Assembly (NCBI RefSeq): GCF_014655715.1
Contig: NZ_BNBM01000027.1
Coordinates: 30,174-94,173, forward strand
Reading direction: 5' to 3'
DNA: 64,000 nucleotides
DNA from: Streptomyces lanatus
GTDB lineage: Bacteria; Actinomycetota; Actinomycetes; Streptomycetales; Streptomycetaceae
The position numbers and the translations under genes were made by a program. Positions 52,386 to 61,608 of this stretch are shown here, piece after piece (within the stretch, counting starts at the first letter, position 1; every line of letters begins with the position of its first letter). Below the pieces are notes generated by a model. The model saw only the letters and a list, made by a program, of their open reading frames with translations, was not told the DNA's origin and did not search any database.

Positions 52386-54463
52386 TCGGCGGGCTCCGGA
52401 TCGTGTCGGGCAAGGAACGCGGCCGTGGCACGGTGCTGTTCCTGTAGACGGTGTCGGACGTAGGGGGCGAGACGGTCCCCGTCGTCCAGGGCGTCCTCTA
52501 TCTGAGTGAGGTGGCCGGCCAGCGCGTTGTGGTTGGCGGGGCTGAGGGCGGTGTTGCGGCAGGCCAGGGGCTGGCAGTCGGCCAGGACCGGCTGGTGGCC
52601 GGGGTCGGCAGGTGCACGGCACAAGGCGCGGTCGGGGTTATAAACGCAGGTGACGAAGGTGCCCGCGTACACGTGCGGGTCGTGGCGGGCCAGGATGCGG
52701 CGCAGGCGGGCTTCGTCGGTGACGACCTGGCCGTCGAAGACCGTGTGGCGGGCGAGCTCGGCGAGTCGGGCTTCGGCGTCCGGGCCTGCGGGACCGGTCA
52801 GAGCCAGCCGGTCGTCGTCCGCGCCCAGCTCGGCGAGGAACTGGCCGCGGGCGAAAGCTTCTTCGGCCTCGACCTCGTCGCGGAAGCCTGAGTCGCTGGT
52901 GCCGGCGTAGCCCTCGAACATCTGAATACGCTGGTGGCGGTATTGCAGGGCGCCTGCGATGGTGCCGTCGGGCCGGCGGGCGATGAACCAGGCCAGGGTC
53001 CGTCGGAACTGCCGGGGAGTCAGGTGCGGCAGCCGCCCCTTGTCCTCGGGGATCGCATCCACGCGTGAGTGAGCCGCATAGTAGGTGTTGATCCATCCGG
53101 CCAGCGCGGTGATGTCCTTGATGGTGGCGGCGCTGGTGCGCACACGCCCGGCCACGTGGTGGCGTTGATGGTTGGCCGACTTGAGCGGGTGCGCGAACAG
53201 GTAGGGCTCGTCGGCCGGCTGGCAGCGTTCCAAAACAGCGACGGCCCGCGCGACGGGGGCGGTGACGATCCAGGTGGCGGCCGCGCCATGGACGCCTTCC
53301 CCCTTGAAGGCCAGTCCGTGAAGCCGGTAGCGGTAGATACGGCCGTCGGCGTCGCGCTGGGCGCTGACGCAACCGCGCCGCAGGTGTTTGATCTCGGAGT
53401 CGCGAAGGCCGGAGAGGTAGGCAATGACGATCCAGCAGGACACCTGCAGCAGCCGTTCGAACTGGCCCACGTCGTAATAGGAGATCTGCTCCAACCACCG
53501 CCGGCCGTCCACCTGCGCCTGCGGGACGTGTCGTAGGGGGGAGTCGGTGCCCACACCGAGGTCGCGGACCGCCTCCTCGATCAGCCGCCGGGGTCGCGCC
53601 TTACGGAACGGGTAGGACGGATGGCCCGCGAGCCGGGCCAGGTAAGCGAAGTTCGGGAACCCCCCTCTGCCGCGCCATCCGGTGGCCATCGCCGGCGCAG
53701 CTGGCAGGGGTTGTCTGCGCCGACGGAAGTCGTCCAGTACAGCTTGCAGGGCCACGAGCGGATCGGGGTGGGCAGGCGGGCGTGCGTCGATGCTGTCGCG
53801 CTCGGCGCGAGCTGCGAGCACGTCGTCGGCGAGGTCGTCGGCCCAGCGCAGCGCCCAGCTAAGCAAGGGTCCCATGATGTGCTCGGGGATGCGGTCGGTG
53901 AGGTTCTCGTCGTACCGCCGGGGGTTGGCGCGCGCCCATGCCTGCCACCGCGCACGCCGCAGCGGGTCCTGCCCAAGGTGGTCGGCCAAGCGGGAACGGT
54001 AGGCCCACAGCATGCGCACGGCACGGCGTTGGCGATAGACCGCGCTGACCGACAGTCGCAGCGACGTCAGCTCGGCGTGGTAGGCATCCAGGTCCTCGCC
54101 CGTCAGGTGCGCCAGTGGGAGCTGACGGCTCTGTGCCCACCCCAGGAAGTGGCGTACGCAGGTGAAATAGGCGCGGATGCTGGAGATCGTGATCGGCTCT
54201 TCGCCGGGCGGGGTGTCCTCGATCAGCAGAGCGTAGAACAGGAGCTTGGCGGTGTCCCGGTGAGCGTGCGGGACCTGCGTGAAGTCGAGCCGGTGGGGCT
54301 TGCGGTCTGCGCGCAGCCATGCCGGCGTCAGCGCCCACACGTCATCGCCGTACCGGGAGGTCTCTTCCAGCTGGGCCTCGGCCCGCAGCGGACACGTGGC
54401 CAGGACCAGAGCGTTCTCGGGCACGGCGGCGCGATGTCCGGGCGCTTCGGCAGCGTGCGTCAT
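52382..54463 (-). CDS. tyrosine recombinase, third of the module
   Basis: 693 aa from ATG 54463 (SD GAAGGAG; also ATGA overlap with the upstream recombinase). N-terminal SAM-like DNA-binding part (TISSIRAYFTCVRHFLGWAQ). Catalytic core: first Arg in VIAYLSGLRDSEIKHLRRG, LTPRQFRRTLAWFIAR with the His/Arg-type box, and YRHQRIQMFEGYAGTSD towards the Tyr. A C-terminal Cys-rich stretch (FVTCVYNPDRALCR, LADCQPLACRNTAL) probably binds zinc. It is typical of large actinobacterial transposon integrases. Appears intact. Confidence 0.85.
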   Translation of the reverse strand: MTHAAEAPGHRAAVPENALVLATCPLRAEAQLEETSRYGDDVWALTPAWLRADRKPHRLDFTQVPHAHRDTAKLLFYALLIEDTPPGEEPITISSIRAYFTCVRHFLGWAQSRQLPLAHLTGEDLDAYHAELTSLRLSVSAVYRQRRAVRMLWAYRSRLADHLGQDPLRRARWQAWARANPRRYDENLTDRIPEHIMGPLLSWALRWADDLADDVLAARAERDSIDARPPAHPDPLVALQAVLDDFRRRRQPLPAAPAMATGWRGRGGFPNFAYLARLAGHPSYPFRKARPRRLIEEAVRDLGVGTDSPLRHVPQAQVDGRRWLEQISYYDVGQFERLLQVSCWIVIAYLSGLRDSEIKHLRRGCVSAQRDADGRIYRYRLHGLAFKGEGVHGAAATWIVTAPVARAVAVLERCQPADEPYLFAHPLKSANHQRHHVAGRVRTSAATIKDITALAGWINTYYAAHSRVDAIPEDKGRLPHLTPRQFRRTLAWFIARRPDGTIAGALQYRHQRIQMFEGYAGTSDSGFRDEVEAEEAFARGQFLAELGADDDRLALTGPAGPDAEARLAELARHTVFDGQVVTDEARLRRILARHDPHVYAGTFVTCVYNPDRALCRAPADPGHQPVLADCQPLACRNTALSPANHNALAGHLTQIEDALDDGDRLAPYVRHRLQEQHRATAAFLARHDPEPAE

Positions 54464-56277
54464 GACCACTCCTTCGGCCCGTGCAGAAGGTCGAGCATCA
54501 GATGGCGTTGTGTCTCCTGGGCGGCGGCGCGCTGGGTCGGGCTGAAGCGGGGCAGGATGTCGCGGGTGAGGATCTGCCAGGTCGCCCCGTACCGGGCCGT
54601 CCACTGCTCGACGTCACGGCGCTGAAGGTCCTCGCGCAGGGCCTCGGCCAGGGAGAGCAGAGCCGGGAGATGGCGCTCCATCACCAGAGCGTTGGGGCAG
54701 CCGAAGCAGGTTAGGAACGACTGCCGGCATCGTCCTCCGCTGGGTCCGTGCTCGATGTCCGTGCACGCACTGGCCAGCGTGTCGAGTTCGCCCGCGGCCG
54801 CCTGCTCGCGCACCTGCTCCGGCACAGCGGCGACCGAACCGCCACCGAGGCGAAGGACGACCGCGCGGGCGCTCTCCTCCGCGTCGGTGATCGCCTCAGT
54901 GAGTACGTCGGCCGCCCACTCGGCGACACACGGGTCCGTGCGCAGGTAGTGGGTGAAGGAAGTGTCGGCTGTGTTGGTCACCCGCGCGGACGGCAGATGC
55001 TCTCCGACCTGCTTCGCTGTGCGTACCTCGACGGTTTTCTTGATGCGCGTCACCATCATCTGCAGGGGCTTTCCGTCATCGCCGACCAGGCCGTGACACC
55101 CGGCCCACGCCCCTAGCTTCAGTTTGCGTGCCAGCTCCGCATCGAAGGGACCGATGTGCCCGCCGGTGGCGGCATTGAGGACGCCGCCGCGGCCGTTGCC
55201 CGCCCAGATCGACCACACCGATCCGGTCCCGGAAAACGCCCGGCTGCGGCCCATCATCCGGTGCAGCAGCAGGTAGAAGCCGCCCATCGTCCGCAGCTGA
55301 CGCTCCTCATCCACGCTCCAGTGCACCGTCGTTCGGGAGTTGGCCTTGCCCCGGCGGCGTTTGGTCAGCGTGACCGCTACCGCGCGCTCCTCCAGCAGCC
55401 GGTGCTCGGCGGGCAGTTCCTTGAGCGTCTCCGGGTTGCGGCCGCTCAGTCCGGCCGCGTAGATGAGCAGCGGGGCAAGGTCCGGGTCGACCACGAACAG
55501 CTGCTTCGCCTGCGCGTAGCAGGCTGCCGGATACTCGCCCACCGTCAGCCCGCGGTAGTCGACCTGGACCCGGCCCGTGGCCGCCATCGCCTCCAGCCGC
55601 GCCCCCTGCTCCCGCTCGGTCACCGACAGGCTTTCGTCGCCTGCGAGGAAGCGTCGCAGCAGCCTCTCGCCTGCCATGATCCGGTCGCGGATGGCTGCCA
55701 CGTCGGAGCGGGCGGCGGCCATGATGGCCTGGAACTCGCGATCGGAGTACCCCGGACGCGCAGCCTGCTGGGCATCCATGCCGTGCCCGGGCTGCCCGGC
55801 ATAGTCCGCCACCGCCCCGTCCAGCCGGTCCTGACCGGGCAGGACACGCACGATCCGCAGCAGGTCCTGCAGGTTCCGGCGGGCGGACTTCTCCCCACAC
55901 GTTTGCCGCCTCGACATCAGGTATCGCTCCAGGTGACGCACCCGCAGCTCCTGAACACGGCGCGGTGGTACCGCAAGCTCGTCCAAGAGCAGCAGGAACC
56001 GCTTGACCGTCTGCCATTGGCTGCTCGCCGCCCGCTGCGTGCGGCGTCCGCCGCCGGGCCCGATTCGCACACCGAGCGCGTGCGCGAAGTCCCGGTGCAG
56101 CCCCGGCAGCGGCAACTCCTCGAACCGGAACACGCGCTCGCGACCGTCCTCACCGGTGAACCGCACCACCGGCGCACCGCCGTCCTCGGGGACCTCCACC
56201 ACCGGGGGCGGCTCGTAGAAGCCGTCGGGCACGGCCGCCGCACGGCCGCGGCCCGCGCGGGGCACCTCCGTGCTCAC
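54460..56277 (-). CDS. tyrosine recombinase, second of the module (TnpB-like)
   Basis: 605 aa from GTG 56277, chosen because it overlaps the stop of an upstream frame (GTGA) and gives a sensible N-terminus. DNA-binding domain SSQWQTVKRFLLLLDELAVP; core PLLIYAAGLSGRNPETLKEL, where the first catalytic residue would lie (Arg in SGRNPETL). TNTADTSFTHYLRTDP contains the C-terminal box, and a Cys cluster follows (CRQSFLTCFGCPNALVMERH). Large recombinases of this sort work with two others. Appears intact. Confidence 0.83.
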   Translation of the reverse strand: MSTEVPRAGRGRAAAVPDGFYEPPPVVEVPEDGGAPVVRFTGEDGRERVFRFEELPLPGLHRDFAHALGVRIGPGGGRRTQRAASSQWQTVKRFLLLLDELAVPPRRVQELRVRHLERYLMSRRQTCGEKSARRNLQDLLRIVRVLPGQDRLDGAVADYAGQPGHGMDAQQAARPGYSDREFQAIMAAARSDVAAIRDRIMAGERLLRRFLAGDESLSVTEREQGARLEAMAATGRVQVDYRGLTVGEYPAACYAQAKQLFVVDPDLAPLLIYAAGLSGRNPETLKELPAEHRLLEERAVAVTLTKRRRGKANSRTTVHWSVDEERQLRTMGGFYLLLHRMMGRSRAFSGTGSVWSIWAGNGRGGVLNAATGGHIGPFDAELARKLKLGAWAGCHGLVGDDGKPLQMMVTRIKKTVEVRTAKQVGEHLPSARVTNTADTSFTHYLRTDPCVAEWAADVLTEAITDAEESARAVVLRLGGGSVAAVPEQVREQAAAGELDTLASACTDIEHGPSGGRCRQSFLTCFGCPNALVMERHLPALLSLAEALREDLQRRDVEQWTARYGATWQILTRDILPRFSPTQRAAAQETQRHLMLDLLHGPKEWS

Positions 56278-56345
56278 GCGACCACGGCCGACCGCTCCAG
56301 TTCGCGCAGGGCCCGGGCGGCTTCGAGGGTTCGCCCGCCGTTGCT
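56275..56345 (-). pseudogene. detached C-terminal tail, probably of the first recombinase
   Basis: Minus frame VTSNGGRTLEAARALRELER then SAVVA and a TGA that overlaps the next recombinase start. It has no start of its own. In intact modules the first recombinase should end exactly here, so this looks like its tail left behind when the hydrolase/TetR pair came between. Confidence 0.45.
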
Positions 56346-56365
56346 GGTGACGGGCTACAACGTCT

Positions 56366-57700
56366 TCATTTGTGGTCGCGCAGGAAGGCAGGGATCTCGT
56401 CACGGGTCGGGTAGTTCGGCAGGGGGGCTGGCTTGGCCTGAAGGAACGCAGTGATGACGGCGGCGGCTCGGTCGTTGTTGTCGTCCAGGCCGTTCCACAT
56501 GTGGTGTCCGACTCCGGGCATGTACTGCGTGCGCTGGATGGCGAGGTCATTGGCAAGGACGGTGGTCTCCCATTGACGAAGCTGGGAGGAGCACTCAGCG
56601 ATCATCAGCATCGCGGGAGTCCGGGACCGCCTCAGCTTCGAGGCAATGGAGGGGGAGTCCTTGACCGTCTGCTGGATGCGGAGGCTGGCGGCGGGGCTGA
56701 AGGAGAAGTTCTGGGCGGTGTCCTCGGCGGGGATGCGTTGCGCGTCGCGAGCGCAGTAGGCGGACGCGGTGTCGCTGCCGAGGTCTGCGGCGGTGAAGGC
56801 ATTGTCGCCTTCGGCCTGTCCGATCAGTCCGGTGTCGGGGGTGAGGAGTCCGAGTCGCATAAGGCCGAACGCCACGGCGTACCGGGGGACGTGCGTCGAT
56901 CGCGGTCCGGTCATGGCCGGCGCGAGGCCCCGTGCGGATTTTCGGCCCTTGTGCCCGGCTATGCGGGCGGTGGGGCCGTCCATGGGGCCGGGCTCAGCGA
57001 TGATCGCCCGGTGCAAGCGTGCGGCGACGCTCGGGTCGGCCAGGGCTCGGGTGAGCACGGCCCCGCCTGACGAGAATCCGAGGATGTCGACCTTGCCCTT
57101 GTTCAGGCGATCGACGAAGGCTGCGAGGTCGCGGACCGGCCTGGAGATCGTGTACTGGCTCATGGGGAGCAGGTCGCTTCGTCCGCCACCGGCCTGTTCG
57201 TAGGCGTAGACGTCGTAGCCCTGGCGTGCCAGGAGTTGCAGGAACCGGTGGTCGAGCACCGAGATGCCGCGGACCGGTCCGCCGTTGAGGTACACGAGCG
57301 GGATGGGATGCCGGGTGCCGGGGTTCGCGGGCGGGTAGTGGTACACCGCTACCCGGCTGCCAGTGGCCAGGCTCCAGTGCTGCGTGGCCACGAAGGGTAG
57401 GGCGGGCGGGTATCGCCGGGCCGTCGGCACGGTCGGGATACAGACCGACGCCGTCAATGCTGCCGCGATGACCACCGGCAGGAACGGCACGAGCCGCGCC
57501 GGCCAACTGCGGCGCCGACCCAGCCACATTGCCGGGACAGCTCCGACTCCAAGGGTCGTCAACCACGCGGCGAGCCCCGAGCCTGCCCCATCTGTGAGGG
57601 CGATCAGTGCGAGAAAGACAACGACCAGCGCCGTGACGGCGGCCAGGGCCAGCAGTAAGCGTCCGGTGAAGCGGACGAGACGTATGGCGGACGTGGGCAC
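56366..57700 (-). CDS. membrane-anchored alpha/beta-hydrolase
   Basis: 444 aa from GTG 57700 (SD GGGAGG). Three N-terminal membrane spans (LLLALAAVTALVVVFLALIA, AAWLTTLGVGAVPAMWLG, FLPVVIAAALTASVCI) precede an extracytoplasmic hydrolase domain of proline-iminopeptidase type: PLVYLNGGPVRGISVLDHRF, YDVYAYEQAGGGRSDLLP, nucleophile VDILGFSSGGAVLTRALA, and His in PGVGHHMWNG. Divergent from a TetR gene with a repeat in the gap. It lies inside the recombinase operon, on the same strand, as cargo or a secondary insertion. Confidence 0.88.
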   Translation of the reverse strand: MPTSAIRLVRFTGRLLLALAAVTALVVVFLALIALTDGAGSGLAAWLTTLGVGAVPAMWLGRRRSWPARLVPFLPVVIAAALTASVCIPTVPTARRYPPALPFVATQHWSLATGSRVAVYHYPPANPGTRHPIPLVYLNGGPVRGISVLDHRFLQLLARQGYDVYAYEQAGGGRSDLLPMSQYTISRPVRDLAAFVDRLNKGKVDILGFSSGGAVLTRALADPSVAARLHRAIIAEPGPMDGPTARIAGHKGRKSARGLAPAMTGPRSTHVPRYAVAFGLMRLGLLTPDTGLIGQAEGDNAFTAADLGSDTASAYCARDAQRIPAEDTAQNFSFSPAASLRIQQTVKDSPSIASKLRRSRTPAMLMIAECSSQLRQWETTVLANDLAIQRTQYMPGVGHHMWNGLDDNNDRAAAVITAFLQAKPAPLPNYPTRDEIPAFLRDHK

Positions 57701-57716
57701 GGCGGGCCTCCCGATA

Positions 57717-57740
57717 GTTTCAGAACGCTGTTTCAAAACG
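57717..57740. promoter_or_regulatory. direct repeat in the hydrolase/TetR divergent promoter
   Basis: GTTTCAGAACG (57717-57727) and GTTTCAAAACG (57730-57740) differ at one base and lie 13 bases apart in an AT-rich patch between the two divergent starts. A likely binding site for the adjacent TetR protein. Confidence 0.5.
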
Positions 57741-57769
57741 ACGTTATCAGAGGGGGTAGGCTGCTGGCC

Positions 57770-58387
57770 GTGGGTAGGCCGAGAACAAACGACGAGGCCG
57801 TCAAAGAGCGGCTTGTGGAGTGCGCGACCGAGATGCTCGCTACCCGTCCGCGGGAGTCGCTCACGGTCCGCGCTGTGGCGGCTGCCGCCGAGTCGTCGAC
57901 GACGGCGGTGTACTCCCTGTTCGGCGGTAAGGACGGGCTGATCGGTGCGGTGCGCGACAGAGCTGTCGCTGGCCTGTTCCAGGACGTGTCTGCGGTGCAG
58001 ACCTCCGCGGACCCGCTCGCCGACCTCTACGCGCTGGCCGTCGCCTACCGTCGCTGGGGGCGAGGACACAGCCACCTGTACACGGTGCTGTTCGGTGGTG
58101 TGCAGTCCTTCGACCCGTCGGGGGAGATCGGTGCCAATGACCCGATCCGTCCGCTTCTCGCGGCGATCGATCGTGCCGTGACAGCGTCCGTCCTCGTCGG
58201 CGAGGCAACGTCGATCGCCCTGTCGATCTGGGCCACCCTCCACGGGCTGGTGACTCTTGAACTGGCTGGGGCCTTCGACGCCGCGACGGCCGAGGCCGCA
58301 TTCCGCTCGGCGATTCACGCCACGTTGCGCGGATGGACGACCCCGGCGGTGTTCCGCAGCCTTCGCCAAGCAGAACTCGCTCATTGA
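57770..58387 (+). CDS. TetR-family transcriptional regulator
   Basis: 205 aa from GTG 57770. N-terminal MGRPRTNDEAVKERLVECAT, helix-turn-helix LTVRAVAAAAESSTTAVYSL, ligand domain of the WHG type (IALSIWATLHGLVTLELAGA). Divergent from the membrane hydrolase, which it probably represses together with itself. The stop lies a few bases from the recombinase remnant. Confidence 0.9.
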   Translation: MGRPRTNDEAVKERLVECATEMLATRPRESLTVRAVAAAAESSTTAVYSLFGGKDGLIGAVRDRAVAGLFQDVSAVQTSADPLADLYALAVAYRRWGRGHSHLYTVLFGGVQSFDPSGEIGANDPIRPLLAAIDRAVTASVLVGEATSIALSIWATLHGLVTLELAGAFDAATAEAAFRSAIHATLRGWTTPAVFRSLRQAELAH

Positions 58388-58392
58388 CAGGA

Positions 58393-59928
58393 TCAGGGCC
58401 GGTTATCGGGGCCCTCCCGGTCCCTGCCGGGGCGAGGGTGCGTGGTCGGTGGACAGCCCTCCTCGCTGAAGCCCACCGGCTCCCACGCGCCCTCCGGTAC
58501 CAGCTCCAACCGGGTGCGCATCTCCAATTCCTGCAAGGTGTGCAGGTACAGCGCCGTGGTCGTCGCCGAGCGGTGACCGAGCCTGATCCGCACCCAGTTC
58601 AGCGGATCACCGAACACCCGCTGATACGTCAGCCGCTGCTGCTCGTTCATCTCGCCCAGGGCCTGCAGATGGCCCCGCCACAGCAACTCCAGCGTGATCA
58701 CCGCGTACGGATGCCGCAGCATGTGCGGCGTCGCTCCCACGTCTACACCCTGGGCACGACACCGCGCGTTGGCGTCGGCGAAGACCTGCTTCCACCCGGA
58801 CACCGTCATCGGCAGCCCTCACTGGTTCAGCCACACCATCGCCGGCTCCCACCCGCCATCAGCCGTCGCCACCAGCAGCCGGCGCCGCTCGCCGTCATCC
58901 AGACGGGCCACCGGCACCCATCGACCCCCCATCCGCACCCGCGGCACGGCCGGGTCCTCCACCAGCAGCGACCGGCGCGTCGGAACGTAGAAGCCGCGCG
59001 AGCGGCCGTAATCGAGCATCTCGGCCCGGTCCCACTCCATGTAGTCGCGCACATCCCGCAGCACCGACACCGGCCAGTACACCGCCCGCCCCGACCTCCC
59101 CTTGGAGATCGCGTGCGGCAGCACCGCCCGCGCATTGACAACCCCGGACACCGCAGGCGGCAGCTCCGGCAGATCGAACACCGTCAGCGCCGAGTGCTCG
59201 CACAACCGCAGCCCCGTACGGACCATCGAGTCCGCGTACGCCGCGTTTCGGGCCGCCCACCTTCCGCGGAAACCGCGCCTGGGCATCTCCTGCGCGTCGT
59301 AGCCGCACAGTCCGACATTGCGCCACAGCCGATACGACCTCGGTGGCAGCCACTTCACCTCCCGCCGAGGCACCGTGTGCGACGTCTCTGCCGGCACCTG
59401 CCGCACCATGCCGGCGCCGGTCCCGCCCCGCCAGGGCGACCACACCGCGGCAGCACGCTGACGGATGGGATTGGCCCTCACGAGGTCCTGCTCGATCGCC
59501 CACAGGTAGAACTGGTTGACCGTGGACACCTCCCGGTCCCAACTGGTGTCTTCCAGGCGAGGTCCACGCTCGTCACGACGACGCCACCACTCGTACACCG
59601 CCCGGTCATCCATGGACGCGTCACGCCAGTCATGCCGGCCTCGCGCGAACCACAGGAAGTCGAAGTACGTGCGCAAGTCTCGGGCATGGGCGGCCTGGGT
59701 GTTCCATGGCGAAGACGCCAGCCACACCGAGAAGTACCGGTTCAGCGCCGCTTCGTAACCGCCCGCCGGACTGATCAGGAACGGCTGCCCCTCGGGTACG
59801 CCCAGATCGTCCAACCCCTCATTGAGACCGGCGAACAGGGCGCTGAACTCCCGCATGAACGGGGTCACTCGGCGCGGCCACGCCAGGTCTCGGCGAGCGA
59901 AGTGCACTCGCCAACCTGTGATCGACAT
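58393..59928 (-). pseudogene. tyrosine recombinase, first of the module, split by in-frame TGA
   Basis: ATG 59928 opens a 369-codon frame: SITGWRVHFARRDLAWPRRV, then the N-terminal SAM-like domain, then the first catalytic Arg in DSMVRTGLRLCEHSALTVFD. TGA falls at 58819-58821. The same frame continues GLPMTVSGWKQVFADANARC, then TPHMLRHPYAVITLELL (HxxR box) and IRLGHRSATTTALYLHTLQE (LGH and the nucleophile Tyr), stop 58393. A Trp or other sense codon would give about 511 aa. The two halves might be made separately from ATG 58809, but the catalytic residues would be on different chains. Confidence 0.82.
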
Positions 59929-59969
59929 GACGGTGGACGATAGCCCGTGGACAGCTCAACAGCGCATAA

Positions 59970-60776
59970 CCCAAGTTCGACGGCCACAGGACCGTCATCT
60001 GGAGGGATCCGGAGACTGTCCGGCTCCAGGCCCGATCAGGCCGTGACGTTACGCCGGTCTCGATGGATCTGGCTCTCGCTGCCTTCGAGATGCTCCCGCC
60101 GGGCCTGGTCCTCGACGGCGAAGCCGTGATCTACGCCCACGGCAGGATTGATTTCGCGGCCGCGCAGTCGCGTGCCCTGTCCACCCCGGCCCGCGCGCGC
60201 AGTCTCGCCGAGGACCTGCCCGCCCATTTCGTGGCGTGGGACGTCCTTCTCCACCCCGATCACGGCGACGTCCGGGCACGGCGGTACGACGACCGCCGTG
60301 CCCTGCTCGTCGACCTGCTGGAGGTGTACGACGTCAAGCCGCCGATCCAACTGGTCCCCATGACCGACGACCCGGCAGTGGCCATGACCTGGTACCGACA
60401 ACTCCCGGAGCAAGGCGTCGAAGGCATCGTCCCCAAGCAGGCCACCTCCGTGTACAGGCCCACAGGCCGGGTCTGGAAGAAGATCAGGCATGCCGAGACC
60501 GTGGAGGCCGATATCGTCGGCTACACCGGATCGGCAGCGCGGCCGCGGGCACTCGCGGTCCGCCTCCCCGACGGACGTGTGGCGCTTACGCAGTCCCTGA
60601 AGGCGCCGCTAGCGGCTCAGGTCGCGGTACATCTCGCGGCGAGCGGCCCGCAACGCGGCACGCGCACCCGGGCGGGGGAGCCCTACACCGCCGCCGCTCC
60701 CGGACTCGTGGTGGAGGTTCTCGCGGGGACGACCCGGCACGCCGTGGTCACGGTGACCCAGCTGCCGAGTATGTGA
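59970..60776 (+). pseudogene. ATP-dependent DNA ligase (LigC-like), N-terminus missing
   Basis: After an in-frame TAA at 59967-59969 the frame begins PKFDGHRTVIWRDPETVRLQ, whose KxDG is the adenylation motif I. It continues GLVLDGEAVIYAHGRIDF (motif III), GVEGIVPKQATSVYRPTG (motif IV) and RVWKKIRHAETVEADIVGY (motif V), then a short OB-like end. The first possible start codon, ATG 60063, lies after motif I, so a translated product (237 aa) would lack the catalytic Lys. The recombinase module lies immediately upstream and may have removed the 5' end. Confidence 0.8.
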
Positions 60777-61015
60777 ACCGGGCCGTGCGGCTCGGGCGCG
60801 AGGGATGCGACCATCTCGCTGCGCGTCGATGCCGTCCCAGGCCGGTTCCAGGAAGCCCCCAGGACTCCCGGAATCGGCCTCTCTGCCGTCCCCTACGGCC
60901 ACTCACTGATCTCGCCTGCAGCCCCGGTCCGGTCCGCCTAACGGGCTATCAGCGCTGTCGCCGCCCTGACCCCTGAGTGAGGCTCGGAGCAGTGATCCCG
61001 CCACAGGAGGCAACC
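60777..61015. other. intergenic, promoter side of the small secreted protein
   Basis: About 240 bases without a supported gene. It contains the SD AGGAGG for the next start. Confidence 0.25.
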
Positions 61016-61285
61016 ATGCGCACGCGCTCGATCCTCGCCGCAGTCGCCCTCACCACTGCCATCCTCGCCGGAGGTACCGGCATTGCCGTCGCCCAGGCGC
61101 AACCCCTCCCCGATGAAGGCTGTCTCCTCGGCGGCCTTGGCGCCCTCGCTGGTGTGGGTTACGTCAGCGGTTTGGGGGCCGTCGCCGTCCAGGACATCCC
61201 CGTCTTCTCCCGCGAGCAGTTCGTCGGTGAGGAGCCCCAGTCCAACCCGTGCAGCACCATCGCCAACAGCGGCCAGCTCCTTTAG
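61016..61285 (+). CDS. small secreted protein, function unknown
   Basis: 89 aa from ATG 61016 with a perfect SD (AGGAGG). Signal peptide RTRSILAAVALTTAILAGGT with cleavage near AVAQA. The mature part of about 60 residues has two cysteines (DEGCLLGGLGALAGVGYVSG, SNPCSTIANSGQLL) that could form one disulfide. A longer frame from 60977 has no ribosome site. Not recognised beyond its secretion. Confidence 0.6.
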   Translation: MRTRSILAAVALTTAILAGGTGIAVAQAQPLPDEGCLLGGLGALAGVGYVSGLGAVAVQDIPVFSREQFVGEEPQSNPCSTIANSGQLL

Positions 61286-61344
61286 CTGTAGGCCAGAGTG
61301 CCGCCGTATCCACGAGGCCGCCGCTCCTCGCTCACCATGGGGTC

Positions 61345-61545
61345 ATGGAATCGCAGATGATCCGGCCCGGTCACCTCACCGCGCACCAGACCGCGCAGCA
61401 GCTCGGCATCAGCCTCGACGGTGTCCGTCAGCTCGTCCGCCGAGGCCGCCTGAAGCGCTCGGGCGGCAGCCCGCGGCAGCCCTGGTACGCCATCCCAGAC
61501 GTCGCCGCGCTCCAAGCCGAACGCCGCGCACGCAGCGCTGCTTGA
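61345..61545 (+). CDS. small helix-turn-helix (excisionase/MerR-type) DNA-binding protein
   Basis: 66 aa from ATG 61345 (ATG 61357 also possible). Winged helix LTAHQTAQQLGISLDGVRQL then VRRGRLKRSGGSPRQPWYAI and PDVAALQAERRA, the pattern of excisionase-type or AlpA-like proteins that bind DNA next to integrases. The recombinase module lies 1.4 kb away, but no direct link can be shown. Confidence 0.65.
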   Translation: MESQMIRPGHLTAHQTAQQLGISLDGVRQLVRRGRLKRSGGSPRQPWYAIPDVAALQAERRARSAA

Positions 61546-61563
61546 CCGCAGGTCAGAGCCGTG

Positions 61564-61606
61564 TCACGATCCCGGTGAACACCTGTGCCCTGAACCAGCA
61601 CCACAG
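61564..61606 (+). repeat. direct repeat, copy 1 (copy 2 at 62157-62201)
   Basis: ACGATCCCGGTGAACACC and following bases recur at 62157-62201 (GCGATCCCGGTGAACCAC) in the same orientation, with most of about 42 bases shared, including TGCGCCCT/TGTGCCCT and CACCACAG. The two copies flank the membrane protein gene at 61609-62130. Confidence 0.65.
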
Positions 61607-61608
61607 CC

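Noticed and set aside
54460..59928. phage or integrative plasmid remnant around the integrases
   Set aside because: No replication, transfer, capsid or excisionase genes sit inside; three overlapping recombinases plus a coiled-coil helper fit a Tn554/RIT-like transposon better.
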